DNA from: Chitinophagales bacterium
GTDB taxonomy: Bacteria > Bacteroidota > Bacteroidia > Chitinophagales > UBA8649
Direction of reading: 5' to 3'
Length of the DNA: 64,000 nucleotides
NCBI GenBank assembly: GCA_020635975.1
Contig: JACJYT010000012.1
Coordinates: 1-64,000 of the forward strand
Shown: one piece after another, positions 18,385-26,572 of the stretch
Layout of the letters: every line of letters starts with the position of its first letter
Position numbering within the stretch: position 1 is the stretch's first letter
Made by a program: the position numbers and the translations under genes
Notes under the pieces: generated by a model
Told to the model about the DNA's origin: nothing
Seen by the model: only the letters and a program-made list of their open reading frames with translations
Database searches by the model: none

Positions 18385-18400
18385 TTTAGACAAATCTAAA
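18385..18400. promoter_or_regulatory. DtxR-like operator O2 over the ZIP -7 element
   Basis: TTTAGACAAATCTAAA has perfect 6-bp arms and resembles the DtxR/MntR consensus TTTAGGTTAACCTAAA. It covers the whole -7 element (18391-18398), so a bound repressor would block RNA polymerase. Confidence 0.7.
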
Positions 18401-18421
18401 AATATATTTCGACAATGCAAA
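18391..18421 (-). promoter_or_regulatory. Canonical Bacteroidota promoter of the ZIP gene
   Basis: On the minus strand, TTTG (18421-18418) is followed after exactly 19 nt by TAGATTTG (18398-18391). This fits the Bacteroidota vegetative consensus TTTG-N19/20-TAnnTTTG and is the best complete promoter in the window. Confidence 0.75.
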
Positions 18422-18447
18422 AAATTAATTGAAAATATAATTGTCAA

Positions 18448-19683
18448 CTAGGGCTTAACAGCCAATTTGGCTAGAGAAACTAAGAAGCGTTTCATGAGTT
18501 TGCCCTTGTTGCCATCTTCGTCGCCATCTTTAATACTATCAAAAAAGAATTTGGTATTCATCAGCGAGAAAAGAGCACATTTGTTGTGGCCGTATTTTTT
18601 ACCTCCATTTCTTACAAAAACTCTTTCTGCACCATTTTCTTTCATTTTATCTCTTGCAATAAAGGCATTTTTATAGCTTACTTGTTCATCGGCATTGCAG
18701 TAGCAAAGCATCATCGGACTTTCTGGTTTCCAATCGTAATTGTTGTTTAAACTAAGTACTTTGGTAAAGATGAAATCTGGATTGCTTTTAAATTCTGCAA
18801 TTAAATCATCGCGCATCATATCCGAAGGTACTTCTGGCAGTAATTTAGACACCTCATTTAAGCTGTGTTCATGGTTTAATTTTTCTTTGATAACCGATCT
18901 ATAGGGTTCTTTAAAAACATCATAGATATCGCCATCCCACATTTGGTATCTTTCTTCTAGAGAAAGCAATAAATACGGCAAGTAGGCTTGGTGCTTATAT
19001 TTTTCAAACATAACGCCCGATTGTATTCCTGTCATATCATATGCCCCGCTCATTGGCGCAGAAGCAGTTACTTGAAATTCGTTTGAATATTCTTCTTGAA
19101 TCATTTTATGTGCCGCCATAGCTGCATGTCCACCCTGCGAGTAACCTGTTATAAAGAGCTGCTCATTGGTTTCGAAAGAGATTTCTTTTTTAAGCTCACG
19201 AACCGCTCTTAACATGTCGATATTAGAATAAGCCTCACTATCAGCAATTTGGTAGAGGTGGGTTTTTTCTCCTTTACCCAAGCCTATATAATGTGGGTAT
19301 AGAACCAAGTAGCCATCGGTGGCAAAGGCAACACAGCCCGCCATTAGTCCACCTAGTTTCATGTTCATTTCTTTTTTCAAAGTAGTACCATGATTCATAA
19401 TCAAGGTAGGTATTTCTTCTTCTACCTTTTGTGGCACATAAACAAAGCCTGAAGCAAGTATTTCGCTTCCATCATGCCATCTTGTTTTATACATAATTTC
19501 ATAGCCGGCAACTTCGTATTTTACAGGAGAAATAAACTCTTTAATCTTGCTTTCTTTCCACTTCGCTTTTAGGTCTTCTATAGTATAGCTTTCTACTAAT
19601 TCGTAACTAACTAAAAATTCATTTTGCGCTTGAGCACACAAAAATAGAGATATACAAACTAGGGTATTAAAGAGCTGTTTCAT
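18448..19683 (-). CDS. Secreted alpha/beta-hydrolase (lipase/esterase or peptidase-like)
   Basis: A 411-residue protein with a signal peptide (MKQLFNTLVCISLFLCAQAQ). The nucleophile elbow GYSQGG is at 180-185 (Ser182). Upstream are the oxyanion-loop region LIMNHGT (94-100) and the SNIDMLRAVRELKKE helix usual in secretory-lipase-like and prolyl-oligopeptidase-like proteins. The catalytic Asp and His probably lie in the NADEQVSYKNA and GHNKCALF segments near the C-terminus. The substrate is unknown. It stands alone between the ZIP promoter and mnmA. Confidence 0.8.
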   Translation of the reverse strand: MKQLFNTLVCISLFLCAQAQNEFLVSYELVESYTIEDLKAKWKESKIKEFISPVKYEVAGYEIMYKTRWHDGSEILASGFVYVPQKVEEEIPTLIMNHGTTLKKEMNMKLGGLMAGCVAFATDGYLVLYPHYIGLGKGEKTHLYQIADSEAYSNIDMLRAVRELKKEISFETNEQLFITGYSQGGHAAMAAHKMIQEEYSNEFQVTASAPMSGAYDMTGIQSGVMFEKYKHQAYLPYLLLSLEERYQMWDGDIYDVFKEPYRSVIKEKLNHEHSLNEVSKLLPEVPSDMMRDDLIAEFKSNPDFIFTKVLSLNNNYDWKPESPMMLCYCNADEQVSYKNAFIARDKMKENGAERVFVRNGGKKYGHNKCALFSLMNTKFFFDSIKDGDEDGNKGKLMKRFLVSLAKLAVKP

Positions 19684-19783
19684 GGTTTTTATTTAAAGGA
19701 CTAAAATTAAGCGAAAATTCGCAAATTATCGAAGAAGGGAAGGCTAAATAGAGTAATTTAACTTTTCTTTTATATGGCTTAGT

Positions 19784-20959
19784 TTAAGAGATTACGCCAC
19801 TACCAATAAGTTCTTGATTTAAATACCAAGCAGCAAATTGTCCAGGTGCAATGCCTTTCTGAAAATTATCGAAAAGTAGGTAAGTTCCTTGGCTAGTTTT
19901 GTGTAAGGTACAGTCTTCTAAATCTTGCCTATAGCGTATTCTTGCCTTACACTGCAAACGCTCACCAAACTGAGGTTCTAGATTTTTTTGTAAGAAATGT
20001 AAATCTTCATTTGCTAGCTTGAGGGCTTTTCGGTGTAAGCCGGGATGCTGCTCGCCTTGTCCAACATAAACAATATTATTTACCGTATCGGTAGCAAGAA
20101 TAAAAAGTGGGAGGGGAGTACCGCCAACATTCAAGCCTTTTCTTTGTCCGATAGTGAAATAATGCGCACCAGGATGCTCTCCCACTACTTTGCCATCTTC
20201 TTCTTTATAAACAAAGGGACTTGCTAAATATTCTAAATCATCACTCTCCCAATTCTTTGCATAAGCATTGAAATTAGAAGGGATTTCTATGATTTTTCCA
20301 GTTTTTGGTTTTAATTGCTGTTGTAAAAATTCTGGTAGTCGAACTTTACCAATAAAACAGAGTCCTTGCGAATCTTTCTTCTCTGCTGTAATTAAATCTT
20401 GGGCTTTCGCTATGGCCCTTACTTCGCTTTTATCTAAATGTCCAATAGGGAATAAAGCTTTCGATAATTGTTCTTGACTAATTTGACAAAGGAAATAGCT
20501 TTGGTCTTTGTTTTGGTCGTGACCAGCAAGTAGATGGAATACTTCTTTTCCGTTTACAATAGTCGAAGTTTTCTGACAATAATGCCCAGTGGCTACAAAA
20601 TCTGCTCCTAAAGCCAGGGCTTTTTTCAGAAAGAGATCGAATTTCACTTCTCGGTTGCAGAGAACATCGGGATTTGGTGTTCTACCAGCCTCATATTCCT
20701 TGAACATATAATCTACAATACGATCTTTATATTCTTCAGAAAAATCGATTACATGAAAGGGAATTCCAAGTTTTTCCGCTACTAGAAGCGCATCATTACT
20801 ATCTTCTACCCAAGGACATTCCTCCGAAATAATTACATCACTATCTACCCAATTTCGCATGAATATAGCAATTACTTCATAGCCTGCTTCTTGCAATAAG
20901 TAGGCGGCTACGCTGCTATCCACTCCTCCAGAAAGACCTATAACTACTCTTTTCGACAT
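19784..20959 (-). CDS. mnmA: tRNA-specific 2-thiouridylase MnmA
   Basis: Thiolates U34 of Lys, Glu and Gln tRNAs. The N-terminal PP-loop IGLSGGVDSSVAAYLL begins at residue 7. The two catalytic cysteines are Cys101 (PDVLCNREVKFD) and Cys201 (SQGLCFIGKV). The family motifs GHYC, HDQNKDQSYFLCQ and GAHYFTIGQRKGL are present. At 391 residues it is slightly longer than the usual 360-370. The start is close to a -7 element read on the minus strand (20965-20972). Confidence 0.97.
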   Translation of the reverse strand: MSKRVVIGLSGGVDSSVAAYLLQEAGYEVIAIFMRNWVDSDVIISEECPWVEDSNDALLVAEKLGIPFHVIDFSEEYKDRIVDYMFKEYEAGRTPNPDVLCNREVKFDLFLKKALALGADFVATGHYCQKTSTIVNGKEVFHLLAGHDQNKDQSYFLCQISQEQLSKALFPIGHLDKSEVRAIAKAQDLITAEKKDSQGLCFIGKVRLPEFLQQQLKPKTGKIIEIPSNFNAYAKNWESDDLEYLASPFVYKEEDGKVVGEHPGAHYFTIGQRKGLNVGGTPLPLFILATDTVNNIVYVGQGEQHPGLHRKALKLANEDLHFLQKNLEPQFGERLQCKARIRYRQDLEDCTLHKTSQGTYLLFDNFQKGIAPGQFAAWYLNQELIGSGVIS

Positions 20960-20964
20960 AGGTG

Positions 20965-20972
20965 CAAAGATA
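20965..20972 (-). promoter_or_regulatory. -7 promoter element (TATCTTTG) of mnmA
   Basis: Read on the minus strand the sequence is TATCTTTG, ending 5 nt before the mnmA ATG, which predicts a very short or absent leader. No clear -33 element. Confidence 0.45.
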
Positions 20973-20986
20973 CGCTTTGAAAATTG

Positions 20987-20994
20987 TAGCTTTG
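20987..20994 (+). promoter_or_regulatory. -7 promoter element (TAGCTTTG)
   Basis: Matches TAnnTTTG, 20 nt before the ATG of the 5-alpha-reductase-like gene. It lies back to back with the mnmA element. Confidence 0.45.
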
Positions 20995-21014
20995 TAGTTA
21001 AAGCCTATTATTTT

Positions 21015-21770
21015 ATGTTAACGCAAAGTACTTTAAACTACATTTGGATAGCTATTGCTGTAGTAACCTTTTTTTATCTTTTGTTTTTTAAGACGGCACC
21101 TTATGGTAGGCATAGCTCCGACAATTGGGGACCAACAATTTCGAATCGCTTAGGCTGGTTTTTGATGGAATTACCTGCTTTAGCCTTGTTTTTGTTTTTT
21201 TTCGCCAAGAACTTAGAATATACCAACCAAGTGTTGGTATTATTTGTGGTGTTTTGGTGTATCCATTATGTGAATAGAGCAATTATTTTTCCCTTAAGAA
21301 TTAAAACGAGTGGCAAGAGAATGCCCATCGTTGTGATGCTTTCAGCAATCGTATTTAATACCATCAACACCTATTTCATTGGCTCTTTTTTGGCTAGTCA
21401 TCCAGAATTGTATCCGCAATCTTGGTTGTATTCTTGGCAGTTTTTGCTTGGTTTTGTGCTTTTTGCTGTGGGCTACTTTATCAATCAATACAGCGATTAT
21501 TTATTAATTAATCTTCGCTCCGACGGCGAAACCAATTACAAGATTCCTAATGGCTTTTTATTTAAGTGGATTTCTTGTCCGAATTTGTTCGGCGAGTTGG
21601 TAGAGTGGTTAGGATTTGCGGTGATGACTTGGTGCCTACCAGGTTTTACTTTCTTTATTTGGACTTTTGCTAACTTGGTGCCACGTGCAATTTCTCATCA
21701 CAAGTGGTATTTAAATAAGTTTGGAAATTATCCGAAAGATAGAAAAGCTATTATTCCGTTTTTGTTTTAG
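21015..21770 (+). CDS. Steroid 5-alpha-reductase-family membrane protein
   Basis: A 251-residue polytopic membrane protein with about six hydrophobic segments. Family signatures are YGRHSSDNWGPTIS near 30, FPLRIKTSGKRMP near 93, and the conserved C-terminal NADPH-binding region YKIPNGFLFKWISCPNLFGELVEWLGFA with SHHKWYLNKFGNYPKDRKAIIPFLF at the end. In animals such proteins reduce the delta-4 bond of steroids; bacterial members are uncharacterised for the most part and the substrate here is unknown. Confidence 0.85.
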   Translation: MLTQSTLNYIWIAIAVVTFFYLLFFKTAPYGRHSSDNWGPTISNRLGWFLMELPALALFLFFFAKNLEYTNQVLVLFVVFWCIHYVNRAIIFPLRIKTSGKRMPIVVMLSAIVFNTINTYFIGSFLASHPELYPQSWLYSWQFLLGFVLFAVGYFINQYSDYLLINLRSDGETNYKIPNGFLFKWISCPNLFGELVEWLGFAVMTWCLPGFTFFIWTFANLVPRAISHHKWYLNKFGNYPKDRKAIIPFLF

Positions 21771-21772
21771 CC

Positions 21773-22279
21773 TTAAATACAATCTATAATTACAGGCTCG
21801 CTAAGAACCACATTAGAATAATTACCGCTTCGATCTCTAAGTATGATTTGGTATTGAAGCGTGTCAAATGCACAGCCACATTTGCAAAATGTAGGGGGTG
21901 CGGCTAAATCCAATTCGCCAGAAACAGCTTTTATAGAGCCATTAGGTTCCACATCGGGCACCGCTAAGGAAGCAAAACAGCTGTCTCTTTGGTCGATCAA
22001 AAAGCAAGAGAAGAAAGGATCTTTAAAACAGCTAGTATCGCTAGCATATTCACAATTATTATTGCCACAGCTAGCTGTGCTGCCATCAACAAAACCTAAA
22101 TTGCCATCCCCATCGGTAAACTTAACAGTTAGGGTGAAAGAATCGCCTTCGAGTACCGAAAGTCGAGAACTAGAAAGGTATTCTATAACGGGTTCTAAAG
22201 GATATTCGGGTTCTTTTACACAAGAAGATAAGCTAAGAAAAAATAGCCCTAAAACGAGTAAATTAAATATGTTTTGCAT
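21773..22279 (-). CDS. Cysteine-rich lipoprotein of unknown function
   Basis: A 168-residue protein with a lipoprotein signal (MQNIFNLLVLGLFFLSLSSC; lipid Cys20). The mature part begins with VKEPEYPLEPVIEYLSSS and a KFTDGDGNLG segment common to Bacteroidota lipoproteins, and ends in an Ig-like beta region (LQYQIILRDRSGNYSN). Nine further cysteines, including FCKCGC, suggest disulfides or metal binding. It converges with the 5-alpha-reductase-like gene, with 2 nt between stops. I cannot assign a function. Confidence 0.75.
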   Translation of the reverse strand: MQNIFNLLVLGLFFLSLSSCVKEPEYPLEPVIEYLSSSRLSVLEGDSFTLTVKFTDGDGNLGFVDGSTASCGNNNCEYASDTSCFKDPFFSCFLIDQRDSCFASLAVPDVEPNGSIKAVSGELDLAAPPTFCKCGCAFDTLQYQIILRDRSGNYSNVVLSEPVIIDCI

Positions 22280-22281
22280 AG

Positions 22282-22289
22282 TACCTTTG
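22282..22289 (+). promoter_or_regulatory. -7 promoter element (TACCTTTG)
   Basis: Matches TAnnTTTG and lies 33 nt before the ATG of the LuxE-like gene. No -33 element at the expected distance. Confidence 0.35.
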
Positions 22290-22322
22290 CAATATTAACC
22301 AATTTTTTGCGAAAATAGTATT

Positions 22323-23291
22323 ATGCTTTCTATAGATATTTTTAATCCAAAAGATAGTTTTGAAGAGAAAGCCCTTATGCTATTTGCTTTTCAGGCCGAA
22401 GCAAATCCTGTTTATAAATCGTACCTAGAACATCTTAAGGTTGATGCCGCTTCCGTTCAAACTATCGACGAGATTCCATTTTTACCTATAGAATTTTTTA
22501 AAACCTCCAAGGTGTTGAGTGCTAATTTGCCGATAAGCCGGGTTTTTAAAAGCAGTGGTACTGGCAATGCTAGAAGCAAGCATTTTTTAGTGGATGTAGC
22601 CTTGTATGAGGCTAGTTTCCTTCAAAACTTTGAGCAAACTTATGGTTCATTAGAAGAAATTTGCCTTCTCGCTCTCTTGCCTAGTTATCAAGAAAATCCA
22701 GATTCTTCCTTACTTTATATGACGGATAATCTTATTGATAGAACCGCACATAATGGAAGTGCCTATTTGGATTTGGAGGATGTTCATTTATTGGAGAAAT
22801 TGAAAAAAGCTCAAGCTTCTGCTTTAACAACCATTTTAATAGGCGTTAGTTTTGCTCTGCTAGATTTGGCGGATAAGTATGCGGTAGATTTATCTAAGCT
22901 AACTTTGATAGAAACAGGGGGCATGAAAGGAAGACGCAAAGAACTAACTAGAGAGGAATTACATCGCATTTTAAAAGATAAGTTTAAGTTAAAAGCAATA
23001 CACTCAGAATATGGTATGTGCGAGTTGCTCAGTCAGGCCTACTCCAAGGCAGATGGTATCTTTCATTGTCCAAGCTGGATGAAGGCTTTTACAAGACCTC
23101 TTTTAGAGCCCTTTGGTAATTCGGAATTTGGACAAACTGGCGTATTAAAAGTAATAGATTTAGCAAATGTTTATTCTTGCGCTTTTATAGAAACCGCCGA
23201 CTTGGCAAAAGTATATGAAGATGGAAGCTTTGAAGTTCTAGGCAGGATAGACCATGCAGAACTGCGAGGTTGTAATCTAATGTATCAGTAG
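22323..23291 (+). CDS. LuxE/PaaK-like acyl-protein synthetase-type protein
   Basis: A 322-residue member of the adenylate-forming superfamily related to LuxE, which activates fatty acids in luciferase operons. Seen: the phosphate-binding SSGTG at 77-81, IPFLPIEFFKTSKV near 51-64, TGGMKGRRKELTREEL near 200, HSEYGMCELLSQAY near 227, and the Asp-rich GRIDHAELRGCNLMYQ end. There is no LuxC, LuxD or luciferase next to it, so the role is not bioluminescence. Bacteroidota have it as a stand-alone gene; the substrate is unknown. It overlaps the convergent TPR gene by 7 nt. Confidence 0.82.
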   Translation: MLSIDIFNPKDSFEEKALMLFAFQAEANPVYKSYLEHLKVDAASVQTIDEIPFLPIEFFKTSKVLSANLPISRVFKSSGTGNARSKHFLVDVALYEASFLQNFEQTYGSLEEICLLALLPSYQENPDSSLLYMTDNLIDRTAHNGSAYLDLEDVHLLEKLKKAQASALTTILIGVSFALLDLADKYAVDLSKLTLIETGGMKGRRKELTREELHRILKDKFKLKAIHSEYGMCELLSQAYSKADGIFHCPSWMKAFTRPLLEPFGNSEFGQTGVLKVIDLANVYSCAFIETADLAKVYEDGSFEVLGRIDHAELRGCNLMYQ

Positions 23292-24229
23292 GTTAGGAGC
23301 AGTTCAAGTTCGTCTTCTTTATCTTTTTTGTGCTTCGAATCTTCTAGAATATCGTATAAATTAATTAAGGCGAAAAGAAGATTTTTAAACTGCATTTTAT
23401 TGTTTCTTGGCATGTTTAGATAGGCTGCTTCCAAACATTCTTTAGCTTCATCATAATGTAGGGTTTGAAGCAAGCACAATCCCTTGTTCGTTTGAATCTC
23501 CAATTCTATCATGATGTAATTCTGTTCTCTGCATAGTTCTAGACCTTTGTTGTAATGATGCATGGCCAATTCGCAATTAGCTAGCTTGCTGTAATAGTTG
23601 CCTAAGTTTCTTTCTAAACGAGCTTCGATTAACTTGCTAGGATGAACTTTTAAAGCATTTTCTATTTTTTCAAGAATCATTTTTGCTTTTTCATCTTGAT
23701 TATTCGCGGCATAAATTGAACTTAAGTTAAGTAGGGCTTGAAAGTAGAAACTTCGCTCGCTAGCAACATTTAAGGACAAATGCTTAAGTGCTAATCTACT
23801 CGCCGCTATGGCTTTGTCGTACTGTTTAAACTCTAAAAGAAGCTTGGATTTATTTATTAAAGCAGAGGCATTATATTGATTGAATTCGCAGGGAACATTT
23901 GCTGCAGAATCGTAATATTGCAGGGCTTCCTCAAAATTTCCTAAATTATAGCATATTATGCCCACTGCCACATAGCTTGCTTGTAAAAAAAGGAGGCTTT
24001 CATTTTTTTCATAAAAACTAATGCTCCTTTTGAGTAATTGAAGCGCTTTGTTGTACTCTCCAGTTTCAATCTTCGATCTGCCCGCATAAAAATCGGCGTG
24101 AGCCATATGCATTTTATCTTGTACTAAGCTAGCATTACGTCTGTATTTTTCAATTTCCAACTCAACATTTGGGTGATTCTCCCTAGCTATTAATGCTCTA
24201 AGGGCCAATCGTTCTTCTTCTAGGTTCAA
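23285..24229 (-). CDS. Cytoplasmic TPR-repeat protein
   Basis: A 314-residue protein without a signal peptide or membrane helix. It consists of about seven tetratricopeptide-type repeats from residue ~40 on (for example YNKALQLLKRSISFYEKNE, FEEALQYYDSAA and CELAMHHYNKGLELCREQN) and ends acidic. The repeat type resembles Rap/SHNi-TPR-like scaffolds, but there is no catalytic or DNA-binding domain. Function unknown. Confidence 0.75.
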   Translation of the reverse strand: MNLEEERLALRALIARENHPNVELEIEKYRRNASLVQDKMHMAHADFYAGRSKIETGEYNKALQLLKRSISFYEKNESLLFLQASYVAVGIICYNLGNFEEALQYYDSAANVPCEFNQYNASALINKSKLLLEFKQYDKAIAASRLALKHLSLNVASERSFYFQALLNLSSIYAANNQDEKAKMILEKIENALKVHPSKLIEARLERNLGNYYSKLANCELAMHHYNKGLELCREQNYIMIELEIQTNKGLCLLQTLHYDEAKECLEAAYLNMPRNNKMQFKNLLFALINLYDILEDSKHKKDKEDELELLLTY

Positions 24230-24314
24230 AGCAATATTAAATTTCTTCTAAGTTAAGATAATCTCTACATCCTTGCGCGTTTTCTATTAGAAATTTTACG
24301 CTTATCTTCGTTTT

Positions 24315-25676
24315 ATGTCTTTTTTGAAATCTTATAATAATTTTTTTCAGAAATATTTTCCCAATCCCTTTACGATTGCTATCGCATTAAGCTTTATTAG
24401 CTTTCTTTTGGCTTTCTTTTTTACACAAAGCGGCGAACTTCGCTTAGCCTATGTAGCAGATTTAGCAGATTATTGGTATGCGGGTTTGTTTAAAGCAAGT
24501 CTCTTAGAGTTTACCATGCACATGATGCTAATTTTAGTGTTGGGACATATATTAGCCCTTTCTAAACCAATAAAGGCACTGATAGCAAATCTTTTGCAAT
24601 ATTGCACCTCTACCAAATCGGCACTAGTTTTTGTAAGTCTTTTTAGTTTGTTTTTATCCCTTTTTAATTGGGGTTTTGGACTTGTATTTTCCGCGATTTT
24701 TGTGAAAGAAATTGGGGCTAAATTTCAAAGAGAGAATAAAAAGATAAATTATCCAATTTTGGCGGCCGCTGCTTATGCAGGGATGATGGTTTGGCATGGA
24801 GGACTTTCAGGTTCAGCTAGTTTAAGCGTGGCTAGTACAACACACAGCTTTGTAGAGCAAATCGGAGTTATTAGTGTGCAAGAAACGCTTTTTAGTTCGA
24901 TGAATATTTTTACTTCCTTACTATTAGTTCTTGCTTTGCCGCTTTTTTTAGTTTTTATTGCAAGTAGGCTTGGCACAGAGGCCGTTCCCAGTATTAGTAC
25001 AAATGCAAAGATGGAGAACTTAGAAGAAAGTACTAGTCCTATTGAAACTTTTGAAAGTAAAACCTTCTTAGGTAGAATTTTAGGTTTTGCTTTTCTAGGC
25101 TATTTTATTCTTTTGGCCTATCGTAAGCTAAATGTGGGTTCAAGTTTTTTGGAAATACTAAATTTACAGAGCATCAATTTACTTTTATTAGGTCTTTCCC
25201 TTCTTTTTCATGGCAGTTTTAAATCTTTTCTTCTAGCAGTAGAAGAAGCTATTGGCGATGTAAGTGGAATTTTGATTCAATTTCCTTTATACTTTGGCAT
25301 CATGGGTCTTATTCAATCTAGTGGCATGGCCCTCCTGATTGCAGATGGTTTTAGTCAAATTTCAAATTCTTATACTTTACCTATTTATACTTTTTTAAGT
25401 GCGGCTTTGTTGAATATTTTTATTCCTAGTGGCGGTGGGCAATGGCAAGTTCAAGCTCCCATTATTATTGAAAGTGCCAAGGCCAGTGCTGTTGCTTTAC
25501 CGAAGTTAATTATGGCAATGAGCTACGGCGACCAGCTAACGAATATGCTCCAACCATTTTGGGCCTTACCCTTGCTTAGTATTTGTCAGTTAAAAGCTAA
25601 AGATATTTTGCCTTATTGCTTGTTTATTTTTGCACTTGGGGCTGGCATCTTCCTATTGAGTCTAGTTATTTTTTAA
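24315..25676 (+). CDS. AtoE-like short-chain fatty acid transporter
   Basis: A 453-residue inner-membrane protein with about ten to twelve helices. It resembles AtoE: the start FFQKYFPNPFTIAIALSFISFLLAF, MHMMLILVLGHILALSKP, AAAYAGMMVWHGGLSGSASL, and the conserved end region FIPSGGGQWQVQAPIIIESAK followed by AMSYGDQLTNMLQPFWALPLL. E. coli AtoE takes up short-chain fatty acids such as acetoacetate and butyrate. No acetoacetate-degradation genes are adjacent. Confidence 0.88.
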   Translation: MSFLKSYNNFFQKYFPNPFTIAIALSFISFLLAFFFTQSGELRLAYVADLADYWYAGLFKASLLEFTMHMMLILVLGHILALSKPIKALIANLLQYCTSTKSALVFVSLFSLFLSLFNWGFGLVFSAIFVKEIGAKFQRENKKINYPILAAAAYAGMMVWHGGLSGSASLSVASTTHSFVEQIGVISVQETLFSSMNIFTSLLLVLALPLFLVFIASRLGTEAVPSISTNAKMENLEESTSPIETFESKTFLGRILGFAFLGYFILLAYRKLNVGSSFLEILNLQSINLLLLGLSLLFHGSFKSFLLAVEEAIGDVSGILIQFPLYFGIMGLIQSSGMALLIADGFSQISNSYTLPIYTFLSAALLNIFIPSGGGQWQVQAPIIIESAKASAVALPKLIMAMSYGDQLTNMLQPFWALPLLSICQLKAKDILPYCLFIFALGAGIFLLSLVIF

Positions 25677-25701
25677 AAAAGTAAAATAATTTGGCCATAT
25701 T

Positions 25702-25716
25702 TGCAACTCAATTGCA
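25702..25716. promoter_or_regulatory. Candidate Fur/Zur-type operator upstream of merC-like gene
   Basis: TGCAA-CTCAA-TTGCA is an inverted repeat with 5-bp arms, 21 nt before the MerC start. Its position ahead of a MerC plus Fur-family pair suggests self-regulation by the downstream Fur-like protein. This is inference from position; the site is short. Confidence 0.35.
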
Positions 25717-25736
25717 TTAAGCTTTGTTTAAGTCCT

Positions 25737-26153
25737 ATGTCTAATACAGTAAAACCGCATCAACACGACCATAGTGGCCTAAAATTGAGTGTTATTTTAT
25801 CTACTCTATGCTTAATACATTGTCTTACATTTCCATTTTTAATAGCCCTATTACCGATTTTTAATATTGCTTTTCATCCTCCGGAATGGATAGAGTATTC
25901 TTTGCTTATATCTACAGCTTTACTTGGTTTTTATTCCATGCGTCATGGAATTTCTTTGCATTATCATTTTTGGTATCCTTTAGTAATGTTCATTATAGGA
26001 TTGATAGGAGCTTTTGCTATTCATATTTTTGCGAGTCATGAGTTAAACTTCATAACGATTAGCATAGAGGTATTTTTTGCAGTACTTATAGCTGCTTCTC
26101 AAATTATAAATTACCGCTTAAGCAATAAATACGGATGTGTAAGCAAGCATTAG
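25737..26153 (+). CDS. MerC-domain membrane protein
   Basis: About 138 residues from the ATG at 25737, which begins the His-rich MSNTVKPHQHDHSG segment. A TTG 36 nt upstream would add an unlikely extension. Four membrane helices are predicted. The first contains LCLIHCLTFPFL, the Cys-bearing CxxH-type motif of MerC metal carriers. Unlike mercury operons there is no MerA or MerP; the neighbour 35 nt downstream is a Fur-family regulator. A role in zinc or other metal handling is likely but unproven. Confidence 0.8.
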   Translation: MSNTVKPHQHDHSGLKLSVILSTLCLIHCLTFPFLIALLPIFNIAFHPPEWIEYSLLISTALLGFYSMRHGISLHYHFWYPLVMFIIGLIGAFAIHIFASHELNFITISIEVFFAVLIAASQIINYRLSNKYGCVSKH

Positions 26154-26176
26154 TTCTCCAATTCCCAAAGAATGTC

Positions 26177-26184
26177 TAACTTTG
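26177..26184 (+). promoter_or_regulatory. -7 promoter element (TAACTTTG) of the Fur-like gene
   Basis: Matches TAnnTTTG and ends 4 nt before the GTG start, predicting a leaderless transcript in addition to read-through from merC. Confidence 0.4.
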
Positions 26185-26188
26185 TTAA

Positions 26189-26572
26189 GTGAAGAATTCG
26201 AGAACTACTATTGCCAAAACTAGCATTTTAGATTTATTAAGTAAGTCGGATGTTGCCTTAGCCCAACAAGACATTCAACAAGAGCTTGGCGATTTATGTA
26301 ATAGGGTAACAACTTACAGGGTTCTAGATCGTTTGCTAGAAGAAGATCTTATTCATAAGGTAATCGATTCTAGTGGTATAGCCAAGTTTATGGCTTGCAA
26401 GCACGAAGGAGAAAGCCACAATCACAATCATCATCATCTTCATTTTAGCTGCAAAATTTGTCAAAATGTTAGCTGTTTAGATCATGTAGTTCCCAAGTTT
26501 AATCTACCCAAAGACTACAGCATAGAAGAATATAATTTATCGGTTAGCGGCATTTGCCCTAATTGTCAGTAG
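26189..26572 (+). CDS. Fur-family metal-responsive regulator
   Basis: A 127-residue protein with the winged helix of Fur proteins (about 1-65; recognition helix CNRVTTYRVLDRLLEEDLIHKV). The C-terminal half has a His-rich loop (SHNHNHHHLHFSC) and two CxxC pairs, Cys88/Cys91 and Cys123/Cys126, that would hold structural zinc. It could be a zinc (Zur) or iron sensor. The short spacing to merC suggests an operon and a zinc role. The start is GTG. The 3' end overlaps the convergent methyltransferase gene by 14 nt. Confidence 0.9.
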   Translation: MKNSRTTIAKTSILDLLSKSDVALAQQDIQQELGDLCNRVTTYRVLDRLLEEDLIHKVIDSSGIAKFMACKHEGESHNHNHHHLHFSCKICQNVSCLDHVVPKFNLPKDYSIEEYNLSVSGICPNCQ

